Source: Luteibacter jiangsuensis
Lineage (GTDB): Bacteria; Pseudomonadota; Gammaproteobacteria; Xanthomonadales; Rhodanobacteraceae
Direction of reading: 5' to 3'
DNA length: 64,000 nucleotides
NCBI RefSeq assembly: GCF_030812295.1
Contig: NZ_JAUSSK010000002.1
Coordinates: 248,001 to 312,000, forward strand
Part shown: piece by piece, positions 9,592-18,580 of the stretch
How the letters are laid out: each line of letters begins with the position of its first letter
Position numbering within the stretch: position 1 is the stretch's first letter
Made by a program: the position numbers and the translations under genes
The notes under the pieces: model-generated
The model's database searches: none
What the model was told of the DNA's origin: nothing
The model's input: the letters and a program-made list of their open reading frames with translations, nothing else

Positions 9592-9654
9592 TCGCGGACA
9601 GGGTCCGCTCTCACCAGGGCTCATGCTCGGGTGGGAGCGGACCCTGTCCGCGAA
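9592..9654. repeat. Inverted pair of REP-like elements between convergent genes
   Basis: Directly after the ada stop, TCGCGGACAGGGTCCGCTCT (from 9592) pairs with GAGCGGACCCTGTCCGCGA (to about 9653), a 20+-bp inverted repeat with a ~16-nt loop. It is the GTGGGAGCGGACC variant of the REP family seen at 1874-2006. Sitting between convergent stops, it probably ends or protects both transcripts. Confidence 0.75.
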
Positions 9655-9665
9655 GGGAGCTTGCC

Positions 9666-10652
9666 TCAGCCCAGCACCGGATACGGCCCCTCCGCGAACA
9701 CCTCGTCGTGGTACCCCTTCACGCCGATAGCGCGCGCCAGCTCGCTACGAAAATCCTCGCCGTGCCGCAGGCATTCCAGCACGAAGGCGAAATCGCGCTT
9801 CGGTGTCCAGCCAAGGTCGCGACGGGCGCGGGTACTGTCATAGACGCGGTCCAGCGACGGCAAGAATCTCCACCCCCGCGCCGCATAAAGCGCATCCACC
9901 TCCGGGAACAACCCTCGCACCACCGCGGCTGCATCCTGGCGTAAAGCGGCGACGTCGCCCCGCGAAAAAGGTGTCGGCGCCGAGACGATGTAACGGCCGA
10001 AACCCAGCGACGGCGCCCGGTCGAGCGCAAGCAGATGCGCCTCGACGATGTCCTCGATATCGGCTCGCCGATACAGCAGTTCGTTGGCCTGCATGTTCAG
10101 CGTGCCGTACGCCGAGCGCACGCTTGCGTTGTCGTCGTCCTCGGGGAAGAAGCGCGAGGTCCGCAGGACGAGCACCGGCAAGCGCTCCTTGCGCGCCACC
10201 AGTTCGCACATGCCTTCGGCTGCGATCTTGGTCACGCCGTAGATGTTCTTCGGCACGGGCACGACATCCTCGTCGATCCACGCCGCCGGTTCGTCCGCTG
10301 CGGGCGACAACGCCGCGCCGAATGCGCTCGTCGTGCTGGTGAACACAAACGAGCGCACCCCATGCGCGACCGCGGCCTCGAGTAGCGCCACCGTACCGCC
10401 GACATTGGTATCGACGAACTGTCGCTTGGTATGGGTCGCCACATGCGGCTTGTGCAACGTCGCGGCGTGGACGACCCGGGTGATACCGGACATCGCATCG
10501 TTCACGAAGGTCTCGTCGGCGATCGATCCGACGATATCCGTGTACGACGAAGGCTTGATATCGAGTCCACGCACCGCCCGGCCGTCCGCGCGCAGGCGCC
10601 GCACGAGCGCCTCCCCGAGATGACCGGCACTACCCGTGACGAGAACGGTCAT
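9666..10652 (-). CDS. NAD(P)-dependent epimerase/dehydratase (extended SDR)
   Basis: A 328-residue extended short-chain dehydrogenase. The Rossmann glycine motif 'VTGSAGHLGEALV' is at residues 4-16, the catalytic Ser/Thr region is 'VFTSTTSAFG', and the Tyr-x3-Lys pair is in 'NIYGVTKIAAEG'. Family members oxidise, epimerise or dehydrate nucleotide sugars or related alcohols; the substrate is not evident here. The ATG at 10652 starts directly at the dinucleotide-binding strand; the longer open frame upstream is low complexity from the neighbouring gene. It lies 13 nt after the DUF2058 gene on the same strand and is probably co-transcribed. Confidence 0.8.
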   Translation of the reverse strand: MTVLVTGSAGHLGEALVRRLRADGRAVRGLDIKPSSYTDIVGSIADETFVNDAMSGITRVVHAATLHKPHVATHTKRQFVDTNVGGTVALLEAAVAHGVRSFVFTSTTSAFGAALSPAADEPAAWIDEDVVPVPKNIYGVTKIAAEGMCELVARKERLPVLVLRTSRFFPEDDDNASVRSAYGTLNMQANELLYRRADIEDIVEAHLLALDRAPSLGFGRYIVSAPTPFSRGDVAALRQDAAAVVRGLFPEVDALYAARGWRFLPSLDRVYDSTRARRDLGWTPKRDFAFVLECLRHGEDFRSELARAIGVKGYHDEVFAEGPYPVLG

Positions 10653-10665
10653 CGCCTTCGCATCC

Positions 10666-11211
10666 TCACCAGATAAGATCGTCAGGGACGACGAACTGCT
10701 TGTAGTAGTCGTCCACATCTTCTTCCGACGGCGCCGCGGCACCCTCCTTGCGACCGTGGTCGAGCACGATCATATCGGGCGCACGGGCGTGGATCTTGTC
10801 GGCGGGCAAGCGCGGAATCAACTCATAGCCCTCGCCGGCACGCGCGATGGCAAGCGCGCCGGATGCCAATTGCGCGCGGAGCGCGTCGTTGACGAAGATG
10901 CTGGCGATCTTGTCGCCATCCGGAAAACGATAGGCGCTGTCGCCCTCGCGCTTCACCTTGGTCGTCTCGATGATCTGGCGCACCTGGGCGCGGATTTCTT
11001 TCGCACGGGCCTCGGCATTGCGCTCGGCAGCCAGCGCCCGGTCGCGTTCGGCACGCTCCGCCTGCAATTTGCGTGCGTCGATGGAATCTTCGGCCGGGGC
11101 TGGCGGCGCCTTGCCCTGCCGCTGTTTGGCCTGGTCGCGCACGATCTTGGCGGCCTTGTCTTTCTTGACCAGGCCGGCCTTGAGAAGTTGTTCCTGCAGT
11201 GGATTGCGCAT
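10666..11211 (-). CDS. DUF2058 (YaiL-like) nucleolar-type basic protein
   Basis: A 181-residue DUF2058 protein. It begins 'MRNPLQEQLLKAGLVKKDKA', the family hallmark, followed by a Lys/Arg/Glu-rich, probably helical or coiled region (about 20-90), then a conserved 'YRFPDGDKIASIFVN' region and the C-terminal 'YYKQFVVPDDLIW' motif. It is cytoplasmic and of unknown function; the family is widespread in gammaproteobacteria. The ATG at 11211 fits the family start; the upstream extension of the frame is non-coding. It is divergent from the secreted discoidin protein gene. Confidence 0.82.
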   Translation of the reverse strand: MRNPLQEQLLKAGLVKKDKAAKIVRDQAKQRQGKAPPAPAEDSIDARKLQAERAERDRALAAERNAEARAKEIRAQVRQIIETTKVKREGDSAYRFPDGDKIASIFVNDALRAQLASGALAIARAGEGYELIPRLPADKIHARAPDMIVLDHGRKEGAAAPSEEDVDDYYKQFVVPDDLIW

Positions 11212-11314
11212 GGCGAACGTTTCTTTTCCCGCGGGGACATCGATTCTAGCGCCGAAGGGTTGGTTACATCGCGTTACGTGCCTAGGCTTGGTGGCCTCCC
11301 CGGAGGTAGACCGA

Positions 11315-14300
11315 ATGCACGCCCCCCTTTTCCCGCGCTCCCTGCGCCTGAGCCTGGCCCTGGCCGCACTCCTCGCCACCCCTGCGTTCGCGGCAGACCG
11401 GTTGCCGCCACGCTCGGAATGGAAGGCGAGCAGCTCTTCCCAACAGGTGCCCGCGTTGGCGCCCGAACACGCGATCGACACCGATGAGACCACCCGCTGG
11501 GGTGGCGCCTTCAGCCCGGGCCAGTGGTTCCAGGTGGACCTTGGCAAGGTGGCGAAGGTGGGCGGCGTACGGATTCATTGGGACAGCGGTTTCGCCGCCG
11601 CGTACTCGATCCAGACCTCCATGGATGGCAAGGATTTCCATCCCGTCTACACCGTGACCGACTCGCCCGGCGGGACGGAGTACCTCGTATTTCCCGCCAC
11701 CGAGGCGCGTTTCGTACGCCTCGCCGCGCCGGCTCGCACGGCGGACTGGGGCGTGTCCGTGTTCGAGTTCGAGCCGTTCGCGGCCGCCGATGCGGCCCGT
11801 ATCACCGGCCTCGATGGCGAGAATGACGGCGCCTCGCTCTGGTCCGATGGCCACGCACGGGGGATCGTCGGCAAGGGTCCGGGCGGCACCCGGCAACTCG
11901 ACATCACCCTGTCCCGTCCGCTGGATATCGCAGGCCTCGAGGTCATCTGGGATGGACCGCGTGACGGGGCCACGCTCCAGGCACGCGACGCCAGGGGCAC
12001 CTGGTCCACCCTCGACAGCGACCCCGGCAGCCTCGGTGACAGCTCCTACCTCGCCGCGCGCGAGGCGCGGGACATCGGCGCGTTGCGTCTCATCGTGGGC
12101 GCGAAGGATGGCGTCACGCCTCGGGTCAAGCGCCTGCGCTTCCTCGGCCCTCTCCGCGCCATGACGCCGATGAAGCGCTACCAGGTAGCCGCTTCACGCA
12201 CCGACGCCGCGCTGTTCCCTTCCTCGCTGCACATGCAGCAGGTGTACTGGACGGCCGTTGGCGTGCCGGCAGGGCTGCAGAAGTCGATCTTCGACGAGTA
12301 CGGCAATATCGAACCGTTCAAGGGCGGCCCACAGGTCCAGGCCATCTGGCGCGACGCATCGGGCCGCACCGCCGTCTCCGACGGGGCCGAGCGGACGCAT
12401 GCGTTGCGCGACGGCTGGAAGCCCATGCCATCGGTGAGCTGGACCGTGCAACCGGGGCTCTCCATCACCAGCGAGGCTGTAGCGGTGCAAGGCGACGGAC
12501 AGCCCGTCGTCCTCCTGCGCCACCGCTTGCACAATGACGGCGCCACCGTCGTCGACGGCACGCTGTCCCTGGTCGTACGTCCGATCCAAGTCAATCCACC
12601 CTGGCAAAATGGTGGCGCATCGCCGATTCACGACATCGCGATCACCGGCACCGGCGCAAACACGAACGTGCGCGTGGAAGGCCGGACGCTATTGGCCTCG
12701 CTCACGCCAGTGGACCAGGCCGGAGCCGCTCCATTCGGCGCGCATGGCGAGACGGAAATCACGGCGAACGCGGCGGCGGGTTCCGCGCCCGCCGCGCGGG
12801 AAGCCCACGATCCGGACGGCCTCGCCGCTGGCCTGCTCGGCTACCGCGTACACCTGGGCGTCGGCGAGACGCGCGATATCGTCCTCGCGTTCCCACTCGG
12901 CAACGCACCGGTCGATGCCAGCGGCCACCTCCCCGAACCACCAGCGATCGATCGCTCCGTCTTCACCGCCGCCGGATACGACGCGCTGGCGGCCAAGGTA
13001 TCCGATGAGTGGCAGAAACGCCTCGGCAGCGTGGGCATTTCGCTGCCGGACGAATCGCTCGTGGATATCCTGCGTTCGCAGGCGGCATACATGCTGGTGA
13101 ACCAGACCGGCCACGCCATGCAGGCGGGACCGCGCAACTACAACCGCTCGTTCATCCGCGACGGCGCCGCGACCGCGTCGATCCTGTTGCGCATGGGCGA
13201 GACCAAGACGGCTCGCGACTATCTCGACTGGTATGCGGCACATGCCGTGCATGAGAACGGCCTGGTCTCGCCGATCCTCAACGCCGACGGCAGCGTGAAC
13301 CGCGGTTTCGGTTCGGACATCGAATACGACAGCCAAGGGGAATTCATCAATCTTGTCGCCGACGTGGCCCGCTTCGGTGGCGGTCCCGCCAGCGTGAAGG
13401 ACTACCTGCCCAAGGTCCGTGCCGCCATGCGTTTCATGCAGGAACTGCGTGAACGTACGATGGTGCCCGGCTACCTGTTGAACCTGCCCGCGCCCGAACG
13501 CTTCCACGGGATCATCGCCCCATCGATCAGCCACGAAGGTTACTCCAGCCCCACGCACAGCTACTGGGACGACTACTGGGCATTGAAGGGCTGGCATGAC
13601 GGCGCGTGGCTGGCCGAGCAATGGGGCGACAGGGAACTGGCGGCCTACGCGCGCGAGCAGTACGCGGCCCTGCGCGAATCGCTGCGCAAGTCGATCGAGA
13701 CGACGATGGCCTGGAAAGGTTCCGATACCATCCCCGCCGCCGCCGATCTGGGTGACGGCGACCCCACCAGCGTGTCGATCGGGCTCGATCCGGCGGGACA
13801 GATCGACGTCTTGCCGCACGAAGCGCTGGTGAGGACCTTCGACCGTTACCTTGCCGACGTGCGCAAACGCGAAACACCAGGCGAGTTGTTCGCATACACG
13901 CCGTACGAGTTACGCAACGTGCTGACCTACGTGTATCTCGACCGGCCGGACGACGCCGCCGAACTGCTCGCCGACGTCGTTCGCGATCGCCGCCCGCCCG
14001 AATGGAACATGTGGGCCGAAGTGGTGCATTCGCGCCTGCGTCATCCCGGTTACCTCGGCGACATGCCGCATACCTGGATCGGCTCCGAGTATGCGCGCAC
14101 CATCTTCGGCATGCTGATGCGCGAAGCCGACGATGGTTTGTACCTTCTGCCGGGAGTTCCCGCATCCTGGGTGACGGGAAACGGCCTCTCGGTAACACGG
14201 CTGCCCGTCGCTTATGGATCGTTGAGCATGACCGCGCGCCGCGACGGCAAAACCTTCACGGTGACACTGGACCCGGGCGTTCGCGCCGGAACGCCGGTGC

Positions 14301-14425
14301 GAGTGTTCTGGCCCGGGCGGGTGAAGCCCGTGAAGGTTACCGTCGATGGCAAGACGGTGAAGGAATGGGATGCCGACGGCGTGAGGCTCGCCAAGCCCTT
14401 CCGCACTCTCATGGCGGAGTACTGA
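11315..14425 (+). CDS. Secreted discoidin (F5/8 type C) and six-hairpin glycosidase-like protein
   Basis: A 1036-residue exported protein. The signal peptide is residues 1-26 (cleavage after PAFAA). An F5/8 type C domain follows (about 35-150: 'WFQVDLGKVAKVGGVRIHWD' and 'ARFVRLAAPA'), a carbohydrate-binding fold. Residues ~290-560 look like a beta-sandwich, and ~590-960 resemble an (alpha/alpha)6 barrel ('RNYNRSFIRDGAATASILLR', 'DSQGEFINLVADVARF'), typical of six-hairpin glycosidases. A GGAGG ribosome site is 9 nt before the ATG. Substrate and catalytic acids cannot be fixed from the sequence alone. It converges closely on the fimbrial gene (4-nt gap). Confidence 0.75.
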   Translation: MHAPLFPRSLRLSLALAALLATPAFAADRLPPRSEWKASSSSQQVPALAPEHAIDTDETTRWGGAFSPGQWFQVDLGKVAKVGGVRIHWDSGFAAAYSIQTSMDGKDFHPVYTVTDSPGGTEYLVFPATEARFVRLAAPARTADWGVSVFEFEPFAAADAARITGLDGENDGASLWSDGHARGIVGKGPGGTRQLDITLSRPLDIAGLEVIWDGPRDGATLQARDARGTWSTLDSDPGSLGDSSYLAAREARDIGALRLIVGAKDGVTPRVKRLRFLGPLRAMTPMKRYQVAASRTDAALFPSSLHMQQVYWTAVGVPAGLQKSIFDEYGNIEPFKGGPQVQAIWRDASGRTAVSDGAERTHALRDGWKPMPSVSWTVQPGLSITSEAVAVQGDGQPVVLLRHRLHNDGATVVDGTLSLVVRPIQVNPPWQNGGASPIHDIAITGTGANTNVRVEGRTLLASLTPVDQAGAAPFGAHGETEITANAAAGSAPAAREAHDPDGLAAGLLGYRVHLGVGETRDIVLAFPLGNAPVDASGHLPEPPAIDRSVFTAAGYDALAAKVSDEWQKRLGSVGISLPDESLVDILRSQAAYMLVNQTGHAMQAGPRNYNRSFIRDGAATASILLRMGETKTARDYLDWYAAHAVHENGLVSPILNADGSVNRGFGSDIEYDSQGEFINLVADVARFGGGPASVKDYLPKVRAAMRFMQELRERTMVPGYLLNLPAPERFHGIIAPSISHEGYSSPTHSYWDDYWALKGWHDGAWLAEQWGDRELAAYAREQYAALRESLRKSIETTMAWKGSDTIPAAADLGDGDPTSVSIGLDPAGQIDVLPHEALVRTFDRYLADVRKRETPGELFAYTPYELRNVLTYVYLDRPDDAAELLADVVRDRRPPEWNMWAEVVHSRLRHPGYLGDMPHTWIGSEYARTIFGMLMREADDGLYLLPGVPASWVTGNGLSVTRLPVAYGSLSMTARRDGKTFTVTLDPGVRAGTPVRVFWPGRVKPVKVTVDGKTVKEWDADGVRLAKPFRTLMAEY

Positions 14426-14429
14426 AGGG

Positions 14430-15419
14430 TTACATGAATTCGACGAGAACCCTGACGCTACGGCTGAAGCTTCCACCCCGAACGGTGGGGCGGATCTCGC
14501 GCAGGCGTGCATTGAAGGTGTATATCCCGCCGGTGCCTAACGCATTGAACCGGGTCTCCGCACCCGGGGAGATATTTTTTTCATTCTCATCGGCAAGTTC
14601 CAGCCCGACGTTCTCGGGGCCATCGAGCGTGAACAGGTCCGGCTGGCCGACGACCCCATCGCTGGGATCGCCGAAGGTGAATTTCGCGACGAGACCCACC
14701 GGCTCCTGGCACTGCTCCACCCTGAGATGAAAGGCCTCCCATCGCGTCGCCCGATCGGGCGTCGCGAAGTTGCCCGTATTGAAGGGGCCGAGTACCACGG
14801 TCTGGTTGAGATCCTCCACGACGATACTGCACGCCGGCCGAATAAGCGTGAGGTCGTAGATCTTCATGTGGCGGAACGGTTTCGTCGGAGCGCCGTTGGG
14901 CTGATAAGTCCATTGCTGGCCGATGGTCAACCTGTCGAAGGCACCGAATTCCACCGGACCCGTCATGCGGACGATGCGGTACCCGATGTCGGCGTGGTTG
15001 CTACGCACGGGATCACCCAGTTTGAACGTGCGTTGATACTTGTGCGGAAATGAAAAGCTGGTGCCTTCCTGAAGTTCATCGATGTAGAGCTCGACACCGA
15101 ACCCGGAGTCCTTTCCACCGACTGTCAACGGTACCAGACCATTGATCGTGACCATGCTATAGGCCCCTTCGAAAGTCGCCTCGCCTTCCGTGCATGTCGC
15201 CAACACGTTGCCATCGCCGTGTGCCTTCTCGTTACGGACGACGGTTCCGGGCAGCATGTCGTTGGTGACGGTGATCTGCGCCGTCTGGCCGATCTGGTAA
15301 TAACCGTCGGCGGAGTGGTAGCAGCCTCCCTTGGCCCATGCCATGCCGGACTGACAGGATGCGCCGATAACCCCCGCGAGCAAAAGGTTTCGACGTAGCC
15401 GCCTGCTTGTATGCTTCAT
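14430..15419 (-). CDS. Fimbrial adhesin/pilin-domain protein, orphan
   Basis: A 329-residue secreted protein with a signal peptide of about 29 residues (ending SGMAWA). The first ~190 residues form an unclassified N-terminal domain with a Cys pair. The last ~145 residues resemble a type 1 pilin domain: 'RPACSIVVEDLNQTVVLGPF' and 'HLRVEQCQEPVGLVAKFTFG', with the usual Cys pair and a terminal beta-strand. This two-domain architecture fits a chaperone-usher tip adhesin or minor subunit. No chaperone or usher gene is nearby, so export would need genes elsewhere. A transglycosylase gene lies 3 nt upstream and is likely co-transcribed. Confidence 0.7.
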   Translation of the reverse strand: MKHTSRRLRRNLLLAGVIGASCQSGMAWAKGGCYHSADGYYQIGQTAQITVTNDMLPGTVVRNEKAHGDGNVLATCTEGEATFEGAYSMVTINGLVPLTVGGKDSGFGVELYIDELQEGTSFSFPHKYQRTFKLGDPVRSNHADIGYRIVRMTGPVEFGAFDRLTIGQQWTYQPNGAPTKPFRHMKIYDLTLIRPACSIVVEDLNQTVVLGPFNTGNFATPDRATRWEAFHLRVEQCQEPVGLVAKFTFGDPSDGVVGQPDLFTLDGPENVGLELADENEKNISPGAETRFNALGTGGIYTFNARLREIRPTVRGGSFSRSVRVLVEFM

Positions 15420-15422
15420 TGC

Positions 15423-15857
15423 TTACCTCGTTCCGTAAGGAGTGATATCCACGACGGCGTCGTGGGTGGGGAAGTGACTGTCCAGCCACGTGGTCCATCG
15501 GACCGCGCGGCGGATCAGATCCGCGCGGTAGCGCACATTGAAGCGGGGTGTGCGCGAGTGGTAGTTCGATGCACGCGTCCACACATCGCCGCTATCGTGC
15601 GTCAAGTGCCCGCGTATTCGCCACGCGGCGAGCATGAAGGAGTAGCATCCGGGCGCGGCGACGTCCGCCGCGGTGATGCCGTAGCGATCGAGATCTCGGA
15701 GATAGGCCGTATTGAACTGCAGCGCGCCCACGTCGAAGGTTCCGTTGTCATTGCGTACCCACTGGCCGGGCTTGCCGGCCTCCTTCTCCGCGACTGCGAG
15801 CAGCACGTTGGCGGGAACGTCGTAGGCGAGCGCGGCCCCGAGGGAACAAGCGACCAT
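15423..15857 (-). CDS. Lytic transglycosylase domain protein without signal peptide
   Basis: A 144-residue protein consisting almost only of an SLT lysozyme-like domain. 'YDVPANVLLAVAEKEAGKPG' (12-31) corresponds to the helix bearing the catalytic Glu (probably E26), and 'FDVGALQFN' (41-49) replaces the usual GLMQIN motif. Such enzymes cleave peptidoglycan and often accompany pili or secretion systems, in keeping with the adjoining fimbrial gene. They normally have a signal peptide; here the ATG at 15857 is the only in-frame start before a stop (TGA 36 nt upstream), and the domain begins at once. The 5' end has therefore probably been lost, or the protein is not exported. Confidence 0.65.
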   Translation of the reverse strand: MVACSLGAALAYDVPANVLLAVAEKEAGKPGQWVRNDNGTFDVGALQFNTAYLRDLDRYGITAADVAAPGCYSFMLAAWRIRGHLTHDSGDVWTRASNYHSRTPRFNVRYRADLIRRAVRWTTWLDSHFPTHDAVVDITPYGTR

Positions 15858-16214
15858 TTCCTGGCGTTCGACTGGGACAACCTTTCATTTCATGATTTTT
15901 TTGAGCAACGACTCTTTTCGGAGCCGTCGGCCTGGGGAGACACGGGGTCGTCCCCGCGCATCACGCAGCCGTGCTCGACAAACGCGAGCGCTAACGAAAG
16001 TGTGTAGGAATGCGCCGGCAATCCATATGGAAGTTTCCTCAAAATTTTGAGTTTGTTTTCTACCTTCGACGCAGCTCACGCTTTCGTCACGCGACTCGCT
16101 TTCTCAAGACAAGAAAGCACGCACCGTGCTACCAGGGGTCTGCAACCAAGGTGTTCGCTTCCATTAGCCGATTTCGTGCATGGCTTGGGGGACCGGTTCC
16201 AGTTCCAGACCGCG
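15858..16214. other. 357-nt AT-richer intergenic stretch
   Basis: Between the transglycosylase start and the pbpC stop there is no convincing gene. The stretch is visibly less GC-rich than its surroundings, with runs such as CATTTCATGATTTTTTTGAG near 15890 and CCTCAAAATTTTGAGTTTG near 16037. It holds a perfect 14-bp palindrome (16038-16051). Its composition and position next to a 5'-truncated gene suggest foreign or rearranged DNA, but no insertion-sequence ends are recognisable. Confidence 0.5.
16038..16051. promoter_or_regulatory. Perfect 14-bp AT-rich palindrome
   Basis: CTCAAAATTTTGAG is its own reverse complement. It sits about 180 nt upstream of the transglycosylase start and could be a regulator binding site. 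No matching family motif is known to me, so this is only a candidate. Confidence 0.35.
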
Positions 16215-18533
16215 CTACTCCAGCGCCCCGATTCCCATCTCGCGCGAGTCCGTTCGGCCCCGGTCGTCCACCACGCGCACGAGGAAACGTCCGGAACGTT
16301 CCGGTACCCACATCAAGGCCTGGCCGCTCGGAACGCTGCCCAGATAGGCATCGTCCACGAACCAGTAAAGCGTGCGCGAGGCGGCATCGGTCGTGGCCGA
16401 GAAGGCGATGCTTTCGGTGCCCAGGCGCGATACGCGTATCTGGTACGTGCTGCCCTTCAACGGTGAAGTGATCTTCGGTGGATCACCCACGGATTGGCCG
16501 CCGCCCTGGCAATCCGGCAGCGACGGCGGGGCCCTTCGGGGCATGCCCGCCTGGGCGAAGACACGGGCGAGATCGGAGGGCCAGTATTCATAGACTTCCG
16601 TACGCGTCCGCCCAGGGTCGTAAGGAGGACACGCCGGCTTGCCTGTCGCGCTGTCGACCACCACCGGGCGATGCACGTTGCTCACCTTGATCGGCGATTT
16701 TCCGGGGATGTACCACGTGCTTCCAACCTGGGGGCACCATGCGTTCGGCAAGTCGCCACTGGCGAGACAAATGGGTATGCGGCGAAGATTCGGCGGATTG
16801 CGCCGGATCGGTTCAGCCAGGCCAGGACGTTCAGCGCGCAGCGCATCGGCGATGCGGAAGAACAACGGCGCGGCGGCGTCCACCCCGACGAAAGCCGGGT
16901 TTCCCGCGCCATCGAAGTTGCCGATCCATACGACCAGCACGTAGGGACCGAAGCTACCCGCGGTCCACGCGTCGCGAAAACTCCACGAGGTGCCGGTTTT
17001 CCAGTAGACCGGAAGGCGCGAGGGTTGCGCGGCCACCGCGTCGTCGGGACGCGGGTTCTGCCTGAGCATGTCCATGACCATGAAGCTCGCCTCCTCGCTG
17101 AGAAGGCGCGTGCCACCGCTCTTCGGTTGTGCGGCGAGCAAGCGTAACGGTCGCAGTTCTCCGCGGTTGGCCAGCATCGCGTAGAGCGCGGAAAGCTCCT
17201 GCATCGTCACTTCGCCGCCACCCAGCACGAGCGCCAGGCCATAGTGCTGCTCGCTGGCCATGCGCGAGATGCCGGCGTCCCGGAGGAATTGATAAAGATT
17301 GGGGCTGGAGAGCTTGGCCGCCACCTGCACCGCCGGAATGTTACGACTTCTGACCAGTGCCTGGGTCGCCGTTACCGGCCCCAGGAAATGGCCATCGAAG
17401 TTCTCCGGTGTATACGGGCCGAATGCAGACGGCACATCGCGCAGCACGGTCTCCGGATGGAGCACACCCTGGTCGAAGCCCAGCGCATAGATGAAGGGTT
17501 TCAGCGTGGAGCCGGGAGAGCGTTTCGCCAGCGTGCCGTTGACTTGTCCCTGGATCGAAGCATCGAAATAGTCGGCGGACCCGACCATGGCCTTGATGCC
17601 CATATCGCGCGTATCGACCAGGATCGCGGCCGCGTTTCGGATACCGCGATCGCCACTGCGTTCGACGTATTGGCGCACCTGACGCTCCAGGCTGTGCTGG
17701 AGACCGAGGTCGAGCGTCGTCGCAACACGCATGTCGCTGTCGCCGTCCAGGCGGCGCTCGGCAAGCACCTGCTCCACGAAGTGCGGTGCCTCGAATGGCA
17801 GCTGCGACAGCGGACGCAGGCGGAGCGGAAGGTCGAACAATGGCCGCGCGCTCGCGTCGTCGGGGTGCCTCGCGATCCAGCGCGAGAACAGGCGGTCGCG
17901 CGATTGCTTGAGGTCCTTGCCGATCACGGCGCTGCCGTCGACGTGGCCCGGAAGGCCTCGCGACGGCTCCTGCGGGATAACGGCGAGGGTGAGCGCCTCA
18001 GGCAGGCTCAGCCGCGCGGGCGCCTTGCCGAAGTAGGCGAGGCTGGCCGCTCCGACGCCTTCGACGTTACGGCCGTATGGCGCGGCGTTAAGGTATGCCT
18101 CGAGGATATCGTGCTTGGAATACAGCAGCTCCAGCTGCACGGCGCGGATTGCCTGCACCAGTTTTCCACCCGGGCTGCGCGTGTCCAGGCGCCACATCAA
18201 CCTGGCGAGCTGCATCGTGATCGTGGACCCGCCCTGCGCATTGCCACGCCGTACGTAGGTCATCCACGCGCCACGCATGAGACCCCAGGCACTGACACCG
18301 GGATGCCAGCGGAACCAGCGATCCTCGTGCAGGAGGACGGCGTCGACGAGCGCCGGGGAAATATCCTTGAGCGGCACCCATAAGCGGTACCGCTGGTCGC
18401 TCGCCAGTGTCAGCCTCAGCAGTCGGTCATTCGCGTCGTACACGGCCGTGGACGAGGGAAACCACGTGCGCAGATCCTCGTGTGGCCACAGGCGCAGTCC
18501 GAGCGGCACAGCCAGGAGCAGCAGCAACGCCAC
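16215..18533 (-). CDS. pbpC: Penicillin-binding protein 1C
   Basis: About 772 residues. A short membrane anchor is followed by a GT51 glycosyltransferase domain ('LLHEDRWFRWHPG' with catalytic Glu ~70; 'GGSTITMQLAR'), a transpeptidase domain with SxxK at S342-K345 ('SPGSTLKPF'), SRN at 396-398 and KTGTS at 512-516, and a C-terminal PBP1C domain ('WVPERSGRFLVRVVDD'). It polymerises and may cross-link peptidoglycan. The start is uncertain: no ATG lies in frame near the end of the upstream gene; I chose GTG at 18533, which gives a short hydrophobic N-terminus. It is 47 nt downstream of the alpha-2-macroglobulin gene, the classical YfhM-PbpC pairing. Confidence 0.9.
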   Translation of the reverse strand: MALLLLLAVPLGLRLWPHEDLRTWFPSSTAVYDANDRLLRLTLASDQRYRLWVPLKDISPALVDAVLLHEDRWFRWHPGVSAWGLMRGAWMTYVRRGNAQGGSTITMQLARLMWRLDTRSPGGKLVQAIRAVQLELLYSKHDILEAYLNAAPYGRNVEGVGAASLAYFGKAPARLSLPEALTLAVIPQEPSRGLPGHVDGSAVIGKDLKQSRDRLFSRWIARHPDDASARPLFDLPLRLRPLSQLPFEAPHFVEQVLAERRLDGDSDMRVATTLDLGLQHSLERQVRQYVERSGDRGIRNAAAILVDTRDMGIKAMVGSADYFDASIQGQVNGTLAKRSPGSTLKPFIYALGFDQGVLHPETVLRDVPSAFGPYTPENFDGHFLGPVTATQALVRSRNIPAVQVAAKLSSPNLYQFLRDAGISRMASEQHYGLALVLGGGEVTMQELSALYAMLANRGELRPLRLLAAQPKSGGTRLLSEEASFMVMDMLRQNPRPDDAVAAQPSRLPVYWKTGTSWSFRDAWTAGSFGPYVLVVWIGNFDGAGNPAFVGVDAAAPLFFRIADALRAERPGLAEPIRRNPPNLRRIPICLASGDLPNAWCPQVGSTWYIPGKSPIKVSNVHRPVVVDSATGKPACPPYDPGRTRTEVYEYWPSDLARVFAQAGMPRRAPPSLPDCQGGGQSVGDPPKITSPLKGSTYQIRVSRLGTESIAFSATTDAASRTLYWFVDDAYLGSVPSGQALMWVPERSGRFLVRVVDDRGRTDSREMGIGALE

Positions 18534-18580
18534 GAGGGCGTTGTGCCACTCGATGCGATGGAAGCGGAAGGCCCCAACCT

